NCBI GenBank assembly: GCA_007132255.1
Contig: SLOZ01000003.1
Span: forward strand, 1 to 7,863
DNA length: 7,863 nt
Origin: Limnochordia bacterium
GTDB taxonomy: Bacteria > Bacillota > Limnochordia > Darwinibacteriales > B1SED10-159
Direction of reading: 5' to 3'
Numbering within the stretch: position 1 is the stretch's first letter; every line of letters starts with the position of its first letter. Below are positions 1 through 6,286 of the stretch, in pieces. A model generated the notes under the pieces. The model saw only the letters and a list, made by a program, of their open reading frames with translations, made no database searches and had not been told where the DNA came from. The translations under genes were made by a program, and so were the position numbers.

Positions 1-9
1 AACTGTCTG

Positions 10-552
10 ATGAAACGTTTCGTAGGTGTTTCGCTGTCTCTGTTGTTGGTACTTAGCTTAGGAGTCTTAGGGCTAGCTGGAAGCCATGGCGACCACGGAC
101 AAGACGTGGTGTATGCTGTGGCGGAGATTACGCCCTTTGAGGAAGGCGGCCCCACTGGTATAGCCTTCTTCGTGGAAGCCGACGGTGTTGTATACGTAAC
201 GGTTCGTGCTCATGGGTTGGCCAATCCCCTCCAGGGCGTTCACATCCATGAAATCGGTGACCTCAGCAGTCCTGGCGCTTCCGGCGGTCACTTTGACCCA
301 ACTGGCGGCAGCCATGCGCATCCAGACGAACACGGTGCCCATGCAGGAGACCTTATCAATATCGAGGTTGACGAAAACGGTGTCGGTACCCTGGTCATGG
401 TGAAAGACGACATCACTCTTTCTCCGGGTCCGCTCTCTGTAGCCGGTCGGGCCATCGTCATTCACGCCGAAGAAGACCTTTTCACACCGGAAAATATCGG
501 TGGCGGAAGAGTGGCTGGTGGCATTATCGAAGTCGTCAGCATGCAGCACTAA
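10..552 (+). CDS. sodC: Exported Cu/Zn superoxide dismutase-like protein, cysteine-free
   Basis: This 180-residue protein belongs to the Cu/Zn superoxide dismutase family, which converts superoxide to peroxide and oxygen outside the cytoplasm. Residues 1 to about 24 form a Sec signal peptide (Lys-Arg, then a Leu/Val-rich core) with no lipobox cysteine. The metal site is intact: H78 and H80 (HIHE), H94 (GGHFDP) and H152 (IVIHAEED) match the copper ligands. H94, H102, H111 and D114 (HAGDL) match the zinc ligands with the same 8, 9 and 3 residue spacings as the animal enzyme. R167 matches the active-site arginine. There is no cysteine anywhere, so the usual structural disulfide is absent. Extra histidines (H26, H29, H104, H108) make it metal-rich. 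Only nine bases precede the ATG and they hold no ribosome site, so the true start could lie a little upstream, although the signal peptide fits this ATG. It converges on the ROK gene and appears unrelated to the sugar genes. Confidence 0.9.
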   Translation: MKRFVGVSLSLLLVLSLGVLGLAGSHGDHGQDVVYAVAEITPFEEGGPTGIAFFVEADGVVYVTVRAHGLANPLQGVHIHEIGDLSSPGASGGHFDPTGGSHAHPDEHGAHAGDLINIEVDENGVGTLVMVKDDITLSPGPLSVAGRAIVIHAEEDLFTPENIGGGRVAGGIIEVVSMQH

Positions 553-565
553 AGGGCACAAAGGA

Positions 566-619
566 AGACACCTGGTTCATGGAAGGAACTTCCATGAACC
601 AGGTGTCTGCTATTTTTTT
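566..619 (+). terminator. Rho-independent terminator between convergent genes
   Basis: Bases 566-585 are perfectly complementary to 589-608, giving a 20-bp stem with a 3-base GAA loop. The stem is followed on the plus strand by seven T residues at 613-619. It starts 14 bases after the sodC stop and is a clear terminator for that gene. The stop codon of the minus-strand ROK gene (612-610) lies between stem and T-run, so the same hairpin is also the first structure in the ROK 3' end. On the minus strand the following bases are only mildly T-rich, so termination in that direction is probably weaker. Confidence 0.9.
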
Positions 620-1602
620 CCATACGATGCCACAGCGAGGCTGGCGAAGTCGCCGACAGCTTCGCCGAGGAAAGCTGGAACAACCGAACACACGTCGAGA
701 TTGATAGCCAGCGCCTCGCGCCGCAGTTCCTCCAACGCTGGCTCAGCCAACAGCCGTTGCTGGCGGCTGTAGATGCTGCCAATAACGATCTTTTCAGGGT
801 TCAGGATATCCACTAACATCGCTAACCCCTGGCCCAATCGTTGGCCGACTTCGCGAAATACCGTTATCGCGAGGTCATCCCCTGCCAAGGCCGCTTCGGC
901 GGCATCTTTCGCGGACGGGGCTGGCGATACACACAGGGTCGATGTGCCGCCGCGTTCTAGATGCTGAGCCAGCCGAAGCTGAAAAAGACTCGCAATTCCA
1001 CCGCCGCTGCAGAAACCTTCGAAGGACCCGTGCTTACCGTAGCCCAACGGTCCATCGGCGGCTAATCGGACATGACCAACCTCGCCCGCCATACCATTGG
1101 TCCCCCGGTAAAGCCGTCCATCCAGAATCAGTCCAGCACCCATGCCGGTTCCAAACGTCAAGAACACCATGTTTCTACAGCCCCGTCCAGCACCCCACTG
1201 CCATTCGGCCAACGCACAGGCATTGGCATCGTTTTCTAAACATACCGGCACGGACGGCCCCAGAGAAGCTTGGAATGGCGTTAGGACGTCCACACGATCC
1301 CAACCAGGAAGATTGGGCGGCGACAAGACAAGTCCAGCCTCGCTGTCCAAAGGACCACCGCAGCTGATACCCACTGCAGCCACATCCGCAGCAGCGATTC
1401 CCGCAGCGTTCAGGAGTTGAACCATGGTTTCGATCAGCTGCTCAAGAGCAGCCGCCGGGGTACCGGGCGTAGGAAACTGCTGTCTAGCGGAGACCGCCGG
1501 CCTTCCAGCCTGCATGGTCCCCAATGAAACGGCACATTTCGTACCACCGATGTCAATTCCTACCATAATGCTCGTGGTCGGGTCCACTGACTGGTCTGTC
1601 AT
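610..1602 (-). CDS. ROK-family sugar kinase, no HTH domain, Cys-less zinc loop
   Basis: This is a 330-residue ROK kinase, a family that phosphorylates glucose, mannose, fructose, N-acetylglucosamine or N-acetylmannosamine with ATP in the cytoplasm. The phosphate-1 loop DIGGTK is at residues 17-22 and the catalytic aspartate is in ENDANA (D125). The phosphate-2 loop GTGMGAG is at 151-157 and the ROK signature GEVGH at 173-177. The usual zinc loop CxCGxxGCxE is replaced by GYGKHGSFE: the His (H177) and Glu remain, but all three cysteines are gone. There is no N-terminal helix-turn-helix, so it is an enzyme rather than a repressor. I chose the ATG at 1602, which has AAAGGGG at 1620-1614 eleven bases upstream. 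A TTG at 1611 would be only two bases from that site, and a third candidate ATG at 1566 lacks one. A hairpin separates it from the SIS gene upstream. Its neighbours suggest mannose or GlcNAc as substrate, but sequence alone cannot decide. Confidence 0.88.
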   Translation of the reverse strand: MTDQSVDPTTSIMVGIDIGGTKCAVSLGTMQAGRPAVSARQQFPTPGTPAAALEQLIETMVQLLNAAGIAAADVAAVGISCGGPLDSEAGLVLSPPNLPGWDRVDVLTPFQASLGPSVPVCLENDANACALAEWQWGAGRGCRNMVFLTFGTGMGAGLILDGRLYRGTNGMAGEVGHVRLAADGPLGYGKHGSFEGFCSGGGIASLFQLRLAQHLERGGTSTLCVSPAPSAKDAAEAALAGDDLAITVFREVGQRLGQGLAMLVDILNPEKIVIGSIYSRQQRLLAEPALEELRREALAINLDVCSVVPAFLGEAVGDFASLAVASYGKK

Positions 1603-1701
1603 TTCGCACAACGCCCCTTTTCCATAACCCGCGTCGTAGTCGGATCGGCGACATGATTATTCCACCCGTTTCGTGAAAGACGCTTCCTAACAAGCGCTAC
1701 G

Positions 1702-1749
1702 AAAAAAGGTTCTCAGAGTCCACTTCAGTGGACTCCCACCTGTAACCTT
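1702..1749 (-). terminator. Probable terminator or attenuator between SIS and ROK genes
   Basis: Read on the minus strand, an 8-bp stem (1735-1728 with 1723-1716, loop TGAA) is nested inside a 6-bp outer pairing, AAGGTT at 1749-1744 with AACCTT at 1711-1706. An internal loop lies between them. The outer stem runs straight into six T residues at 1707-1702, two of which can also pair. It lies 25 bases past the SIS stop codon. The interrupted stem makes it weaker than the other two terminators here, so partial read-through into the ROK gene is plausible. The remaining bases, 1612-1701, show no promoter that I would defend. Confidence 0.55.
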
Positions 1750-1773
1750 GACACCTGAAGTCGACAAAACGCT

Positions 1774-2427
1774 CTACGTTTCGAAGAACGTGTCTTCAAG
1801 CAGCGCACACAGGGTGTGATACATGGCGATATGCCGCTCTTGGATGTCTGCCGTTTCTTGCCAAGGAGCGATTAGGCAGACGTCACACAGCTCCTTCATT
1901 CTGCCACCATCGCGTCCAGTCAAGCCAATGGTCTTCATACCCACGGCTGCCGCGGTCTGCAGAGCATAGACAATATTGGGAGCTTGCCCGCTGGTACTCA
2001 GAGCTACTAAAACGTCACCCGGCTTGCCGTAGCCATAGACCTGCTGTGCGAACATCAGATCCGGGCCGACATCATTGATAAAAGCCGTCAACAAACTGGT
2101 TTGGCTGACGAGCGAAATCGCCGGCAGAACGCCCTGCAGATGTGCTGCGGCATACTCGCCTTCGGAACCGGCCACTGTTTGCAGGGTCGCCGCAAACTCC
2201 GGGTCCACTGGGCGCCGTTTCCGAAACCCCTTCATGAGTTCACCCACAATGTGTTCACTATCTGACGCACTGCCTCCATTGCCGCAGACCAATGTTTTGC
2301 CACCTTGCTGGTAGCTGGCACTCCAGACACTGAAAGCGTCTGCCATATCTTGGCGCAGTACCGCCAGATCAGGATATTTTTCCAACAACCGCGCTACATG
2401 CTCAGCCACAGATGCTTTGGTCATCAT
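1774..2427 (-). CDS. GmhA-type SIS-domain sugar-phosphate isomerase
   Basis: This 217-residue protein is a single SIS domain of the phosphoheptose isomerase (GmhA) type. GmhA interconverts sedoheptulose-7-P and D-glycero-D-manno-heptose-7-P. The phosphate-binding features are CGNGGSASDSEH (48-59) and LSTSG (143-147). All four residues that bind zinc and catalyse in GmhA appear conserved: H59 and E63 (HIVGE), and Q196 and H204 in QERHIAMYH, with the family spacing of 4 and 8. DiaA-like replication proteins, the other close relatives, are not expected to keep this set, so an isomerase is favoured. It follows the mannosidase by three bases and should be translationally coupled to it. Next to a mannosidase and a sugar kinase, a ketose/manno-aldose phosphate isomerase acting in sugar breakdown is more likely than LPS heptose synthesis; mannose-6-P or heptose-7-P are candidate substrates. 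Two ATG codons lie in tandem at 2427 and 2424; the first has the better spacing. Confidence 0.85.
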   Translation of the reverse strand: MMTKASVAEHVARLLEKYPDLAVLRQDMADAFSVWSASYQQGGKTLVCGNGGSASDSEHIVGELMKGFRKRRPVDPEFAATLQTVAGSEGEYAAAHLQGVLPAISLVSQTSLLTAFINDVGPDLMFAQQVYGYGKPGDVLVALSTSGQAPNIVYALQTAAAVGMKTIGLTGRDGGRMKELCDVCLIAPWQETADIQERHIAMYHTLCALLEDTFFET

Positions 2428-2430
2428 GGA

Positions 2431-4854
2431 TCAATCCTCCGACATGGAAGTTTCCACCACCGGTTTATCCGGATCCTTAGGGATACGGAACGTTTTGATC
2501 TCCGCAGGACCAAAGGACGCAGCGATGGTGCGCTGCCAGTGGGGTAAGGTGATCACGGTATCCACGGCCACTTTGGCCGTTTCGTAACAGCGGAGAATCA
2601 TGTCTTCGCTGTCTTCGGCCTGCTTGAGCGCGCCCACTACAACATGATCTGTATCTACCTGGAGATACGAGTTCTGCTGCGGAAGCGAGCCTTTGTGGTA
2701 CGTTTCCCACAGCGCGATGGGTTTTTGATTCAGCTCGGCGGCTAGCTGCACCACACCGGCTTCTTCCCAGCTGCCTCGGTGCGGCAGAATGGCGTAATTG
2801 AAACGCTGAATGCCCTGGTCGATGAAGGAATAGTGACCATCTGGATCCGGAACCATGGGATCGTGGTTGGCGTAGACCGGGCTGCGCAGCACGGTGATAC
2901 TCATTTCCTTATTTAAGACATCGAAGCTGTACTTGGAGTCGTTTAGCAGCGCCACACCGACGCGGTCCTTGCGTCCTTCGGTGACACCGCTGACGTCCAA
3001 CCAAGCTCCGCCAGGCTGTTCGTCACCATTGACGGGCCGTTCCAACGATCCGTACGGGATCTCGTAGGTGGCCCGCTGGAATACCTGGTTCACGGGGAAA
3101 CGCAGTTTCAGCATTTTGAACTGTTCTCGCCAGTCCACGGTCACGCGCACGTCAATTTGGCTGCGCCCTTGGTACATCACAAAATCCTGAACCATCGAGG
3201 ATAACCCATATTCACTGCGCACTCGCAGAATGGAACGCACAGGCCCCTGTTCTACCAATTTCACGACCACCGCACGAAATTGGCCAACTTCGTCCTGGAA
3301 CCGCAGGATATTGTGGCTCCACGTGTCCGATTTGTCGTCAATGACTACCGGGCGAGCAGCCGGCCCTTGGAAGACCTGATAGTCCAGGCCTTTGTCCAGC
3401 AACTGGCTGATGTACCCGGTTTCCGGATCCACCTCCAAGCGGTACTGCGCATTCTCCAACCATGTTTCTCCCGCTGCCATGTTATCAAAGGGGGCGGCTT
3501 CCCGACCGAAGCGGAGCTTGTAGACACGGTAACCCATGGGCGGCAGGTCTGCCACAAAGCAGATTCGACTGCGGCCCCGGCATGTAGCCTGGGATTGCGT
3601 GCGCTGGAAGGGTATTTCGACCTCGTCGTCGGTGAACAGGGCGGCCTGATCTTTCAGTCCTCCAACTTCTATCTCCACGGGGACTTGGGCTGCCCAAGAA
3701 TGCGGATTAAAGACGACCAAGGGCTTCATTTGGTCCTCTTCGGGGATATCGATGGCCCATGAGAAAGCCTGCATGCCATAGTTGAGATTGCGGGCTGCGA
3801 TGGACATAGCCTCGCCGTACATCCACTGGGCATCATCATAGGCGGATTCCAAACTAGTACCGGCCAAGATATCGTGGAATTGGTTGAACAGGACATTTTT
3901 CCAGGCTTGTTCGAAGCCCTTTCCATAAGGTGCTCCCAGAGCCCAATTGGCCAAGGTAGATACTTTCTCGGCGGTCCCTAACGCCTGCTCTGCCTTACGA
4001 TTCCACATCTTTATCCCAGAATGGGCTGCATAACAGCCGCTGGCATGGTGCTGCAGATCATCGTGGACCACCGGCAGATCCAGTTCTTGCTGCTTCAACT
4101 CTTCAAAGTATGTTTCCGGATTGGTCATGATCAGTTCTGGCAGGGAATCGTCGTGCTGCCATTTGTGAATGCTGTCGATGTTGTCCTTGGTGGGACCGCC
4201 TCCATGGTTACCCACACCATAAAAGCACATGAGATCGTTGATGGGCGCTTTCAGCTCGGCAGCGCAGCGGCGCAGATGATGTTCCACATCTTGGCCCCAA
4301 GTCAGATACTCGTAAGGAATCCGGTAGGTCAAGACCTTCGATCCATCATCAGCTTCCCACCAAAACAAGCGTCCGGGCAGGCCTTTTTCGTTGGGCATCG
4401 GACGCATGAAGATATAGCTGTCCAGACCACTCTTTTTGAGAATCTGGGGCAGCACAGCATTGTGGCCAAAGCTGTCGGGGTTAAACCCGACCTTCGCCCG
4501 TCGGCCAAAGCGCGACTGAAAGTAGCGCTGACCATAGAGGCCCTGCCGGACAAAGGATTCTCCGGAGGGAACATTGCAGTCCGGTTCGATCCACCAACCG
4601 CCCACCAAGCACCAGCGGCCCTCCGCCACTCGCTCTCGGATTTCGGCAAACATCTCGGGATCACTCTGCTCTACCCATTCATAGAACGCTGCCGAACTGG
4701 AGATGAACTGGAAATCATCGTATTCCTGCATGCGATCCAGGGCCGAACGAAAGGTGGCCTTGGTTTCTTGAAAGCCTTCCTGCCACTGCCACAGCCAAAC
4801 GGGATCCAGGTGAGCATGACCAATCATATGCAGCCTACCTTTAGCAGCCATCAT
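2431..4854 (-). CDS. Cytoplasmic GH38 alpha-mannosidase
   Basis: This 807-residue glycoside hydrolase of family 38 should release alpha-linked mannose from oligosaccharides by a zinc-dependent retaining mechanism. The catalytic domain begins almost at once: HAHLDPVWLW (13-22) supplies zinc ligands H15 and D17. NPDSFGH (125-131) supplies D127, the nucleophile and third ligand. FNQFHDILAGTS (323-334) supplies H327, the fourth ligand. GNHGGGPT (215-222) is another family hallmark. A helical mid-domain (about 268-345) precedes the beta-rich C-terminal domain. There is no signal peptide, so it should act on imported glycans. It lacks the long N-terminal extension of Ams1-type enzymes and is a little short for the family, but looks complete. 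The start overlaps the preceding ORF as ATGA, and AGGGAGG lies at 4865-4859; the tandem ATG at 4851 has slightly better spacing. Linkage preference (alpha-1,2, -1,3, -1,6 or mannosylglycerate) cannot be read from sequence. Confidence 0.95.
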   Translation of the reverse strand: MMAAKGRLHMIGHAHLDPVWLWQWQEGFQETKATFRSALDRMQEYDDFQFISSSAAFYEWVEQSDPEMFAEIRERVAEGRWCLVGGWWIEPDCNVPSGESFVRQGLYGQRYFQSRFGRRAKVGFNPDSFGHNAVLPQILKKSGLDSYIFMRPMPNEKGLPGRLFWWEADDGSKVLTYRIPYEYLTWGQDVEHHLRRCAAELKAPINDLMCFYGVGNHGGGPTKDNIDSIHKWQHDDSLPELIMTNPETYFEELKQQELDLPVVHDDLQHHASGCYAAHSGIKMWNRKAEQALGTAEKVSTLANWALGAPYGKGFEQAWKNVLFNQFHDILAGTSLESAYDDAQWMYGEAMSIAARNLNYGMQAFSWAIDIPEEDQMKPLVVFNPHSWAAQVPVEIEVGGLKDQAALFTDDEVEIPFQRTQSQATCRGRSRICFVADLPPMGYRVYKLRFGREAAPFDNMAAGETWLENAQYRLEVDPETGYISQLLDKGLDYQVFQGPAARPVVIDDKSDTWSHNILRFQDEVGQFRAVVVKLVEQGPVRSILRVRSEYGLSSMVQDFVMYQGRSQIDVRVTVDWREQFKMLKLRFPVNQVFQRATYEIPYGSLERPVNGDEQPGGAWLDVSGVTEGRKDRVGVALLNDSKYSFDVLNKEMSITVLRSPVYANHDPMVPDPDGHYSFIDQGIQRFNYAILPHRGSWEEAGVVQLAAELNQKPIALWETYHKGSLPQQNSYLQVDTDHVVVGALKQAEDSEDMILRCYETAKVAVDTVITLPHWQRTIAASFGPAEIKTFRIPKDPDKPVVETSMSED
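2435..2440 (-). promoter_or_regulatory. Ribosome site of the SIS gene inside the mannosidase C-terminus
   Basis: The minus-strand hexamer GGAGGA sits seven bases before the ATG at 2427 and is made from the last Ser-Glu-Asp codons of the mannosidase. The mannosidase TGA (2433-2431) lies between it and the start. A ribosome ending the mannosidase therefore covers the next initiation site, which argues for coupled translation and fixes the SIS start. Confidence 0.8.
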
Positions 4855-5129
4855 ATTGCCTCCCTACTGCCGTTACCCGCTTTGAACCAGTTTTTGTTGC
4901 GGGAACGGACATAGTCTTGGATTTTTTCCCTTACTGTCTCTTCCACAGCACCGCGCCCGAGTTCCAGGATATCCTCCGAAAGGGTCCGACACTCTTCATG
5001 GGTCATGGTATCGGCATCAGAACCATGGGACCGCGCCTGTGCAACGAGCCCACTGGTTTGCATGGACTCACCACGCACCATGGATATTCTACACCACGCT
5101 CTCCAGAAATACCTCCCACCTTCGTTCAT
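4851..5129 (-). CDS. Small uncharacterised protein overlapping both operon neighbours
   Basis: This 92-codon ORF is not recognised. Its start overlaps the SDR stop as ATGA (5129-5126), and its stop overlaps the mannosidase start in the same way (4854-4851), a pattern typical of genuine, coupled operon genes. The predicted protein has no signal peptide or membrane segment. The first 40 residues (Arg/Trp/Gly-rich) look poorly coding. From the Met at residue 42 it becomes charged and helix-like, with EECRTLSEDILELGRG and a basic tail ending in KNWFKAGNG. The ribosome site for the first ATG is weak (AGGAG, 14 bases away). Internal starts at Met23 (base 5063, preceded by GGTGAG) or Met42 (base 5006) are possible. 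It may be a short functional protein, a remnant of a longer gene, or only a spacer that keeps ribosomes moving to the mannosidase start. Confidence 0.4.
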   Translation of the reverse strand: MNEGGRYFWRAWCRISMVRGESMQTSGLVAQARSHGSDADTMTHEECRTLSEDILELGRGAVEETVREKIQDYVRSRNKNWFKAGNGSREAI

Positions 5130-6007
5130 TGCCGGTACAGACCACTCCTACGCCGTTCCTCATCGGTCAAATCTATCAAATCAGTACTGATGCTCCAAAG
5201 CCGTTGGGCTGCATCGATATCATAGGACGCTGGTGAGGAGCGCACCTCTTTATGGCGGCTAAAGTACTTTCCGGTGACAGCGCCTTTCGAGCCATCCACC
5301 AGCTGCACCAAAGGCTTTGCTGCCTGCTCCGCCGTGAGAAAAAACGGTCGAAACACAGTGAAGATGAACGCCGCTAAGGCACCTCCTGACTCACGACCAA
5401 AATTCGACGCTATGGCGCCGGGATGAATGCAGTTTACATGAAATCGCCCGTCTAGACGCCGAGCCAACTCATAGGTGAACAAAATATTGGCCAGTTTCGT
5501 TTGCGCATAGGAGCGAAACGGTCCGTAACCCTGCTCGAGCTGCAGATCATTCCAATGGATACGGCCAATCTTGTGTGCACCTGATGTGACATTCACGATC
5601 CTGGCTTGATCCGGGCCCGACGTATCCATGAAAGGCTGCAAACGATGGCTCAATAGAAAGTGTCCCAGATGATTGACACCTAACTGCATCTCAAAGCCGT
5701 CATCGGTCTCTTGGCGTTTGGCCTGAATCGTCGCAGCATTGTTCACCAAGGCATGGAGCGTAGGATGAGATTTTGGCAGCGAAGTCGTCGCCTTCCGCAC
5801 CGAATCCAACGACGCCAGATCGCAGAGCACCAAGCGAGCACTGTCCCGCCCGGCTGCTCTATGCACCTCGGCCAAAGCTCGTTGCCCACGCTCCTCATTG
5901 CGACAAGCCATGGAAACGAACCAACCAGCCAAAGCCAAAGCTCTGCTTGTTGCTAACCCCAGTCCAGAATTGGCACCAGTAATCCAAACATGCTTCCGTG
6001 TTTCCAT
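5126..6007 (-). CDS. Short-chain dehydrogenase/reductase, retinol-dehydrogenase-like
   Basis: This 293-residue classical SDR is an NAD(P)-dependent alcohol or ketone oxidoreductase. TGANSGLG (10-17) is the dinucleotide loop. R36 after the second strand (ACRNEERG) suggests NADP(H) preference, and D63-L64 would contact the adenine. NNAA (89-92) and the catalytic set N112, S142 (VTSGAH), Y167 and K171 (YAQTK) are all present. The VNHLGHFLL segment and the long C-terminal substrate lobe resemble retinol dehydrogenase and WWOX-type SDRs, a label that says little about bacterial substrates. The ATG at 6007 has GAGAGGA a few bases upstream. It is the first gene of the minus-strand run and overlaps the next ORF by four bases. 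No link to mannose metabolism is known to me, so its place here could reflect processing of an aglycone or simple read-through organisation. Confidence 0.9.
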   Translation of the reverse strand: METRKHVWITGANSGLGLATSRALALAGWFVSMACRNEERGQRALAEVHRAAGRDSARLVLCDLASLDSVRKATTSLPKSHPTLHALVNNAATIQAKRQETDDGFEMQLGVNHLGHFLLSHRLQPFMDTSGPDQARIVNVTSGAHKIGRIHWNDLQLEQGYGPFRSYAQTKLANILFTYELARRLDGRFHVNCIHPGAIASNFGRESGGALAAFIFTVFRPFFLTAEQAAKPLVQLVDGSKGAVTGKYFSRHKEVRSSPASYDIDAAQRLWSISTDLIDLTDEERRRSGLYRQ

Positions 6008-6286
6008 CGTATCCTCTCCCGTCTTGAATGATTTTGGTTCGCAATCGCCGGTCGGGATATGTTTCCGGTCCTGATCCCGTTAGTGAACCATCCTGGCTGA
6101 GGGAATATCCCAGCCTACCTGCTGCGAAAACTGACAGTCCATTTTCGAAGCGGGTCTCAATGGTGTATGATTAACAGTGTATCACGAATCAAGGATCAAG
6201 AGTATGTTAGGGAAGCTAACGCATCAAGAATTGCATGCCTTGAGGGCAGTGTTGAGCATGAAGACCTAGACTTGGGAGGCTTATCA
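6008..6286. promoter_or_regulatory. Divergent SDR/nagA control region
   Basis: This 279-base gap separates two divergent genes and should hold both promoters. An imperfect inverted repeat at 6095-6115 (GGCTGAGGGA, ATA, TCCCAGCC, with a 2-base bulge) could be an operator. CCGGTC occurs twice (6048-6053 and 6065-6070). A candidate nagA promoter has TATGAT at 6166-6171 with a poor TTTTCG 18 bases upstream, which would leave a leader of about 110 bases. ATCAAG occurs three times in that leader (6188, 6195, 6223). No confident SDR promoter was found, and no riboswitch was recognised. Confidence 0.35.
6273..6279 (+). promoter_or_regulatory. Ribosome site that sets the nagA start
   Basis: TGGGAGG lies seven bases before the ATG at 6287. 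This strong site selects that ATG over an in-frame ATG 40 codons upstream at 6167, which has no ribosome site and falls inside the candidate -10 box. Confidence 0.85.

Noticed and set aside
73..561. Minus-strand open frame of 162 codons across sodC
   Set aside because: It is antisense to a gene with a complete metal site and signal peptide, and shows no recognisable features of its own.
942..1367. Plus-strand open frame of 141 codons within the ROK gene
   Set aside because: Antisense to the ROK kinase catalytic motifs, with Arg/Pro/His-rich low-quality translation.
610..1602. ROK protein as a NagC/XylR-type repressor
   Set aside because: There is no N-terminal helix-turn-helix domain, and the kinase catalytic aspartate and ATP loops are intact.
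1774..2427. SIS protein as NagB or GlmS-type glucosamine-6-P enzyme
   Set aside because: The motifs match the single-domain GmhA group; NagB has a different fold and GlmS/AgaS proteins carry two SIS domains.
4021..4914. Plus-strand open frame of 297 codons
   Set aside because: It lies antisense to the catalytic domain of the GH38 gene, has no family motifs and no ribosome site I can support; it is a by-product of the codon use of the real gene.
6206..6220. Short inverted repeat GTTAG/CTAAC in the nagA leader
   Set aside because: Only five base pairs; expected by chance at this length.
6167..6286. 40-codon N-terminal extension of nagA
   Set aside because: NagA proteins begin at the IIRNVQIIT-type strand. 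The ATG at 6287 has a strong ribosome site, and the upstream ATG overlaps a candidate -10 box.
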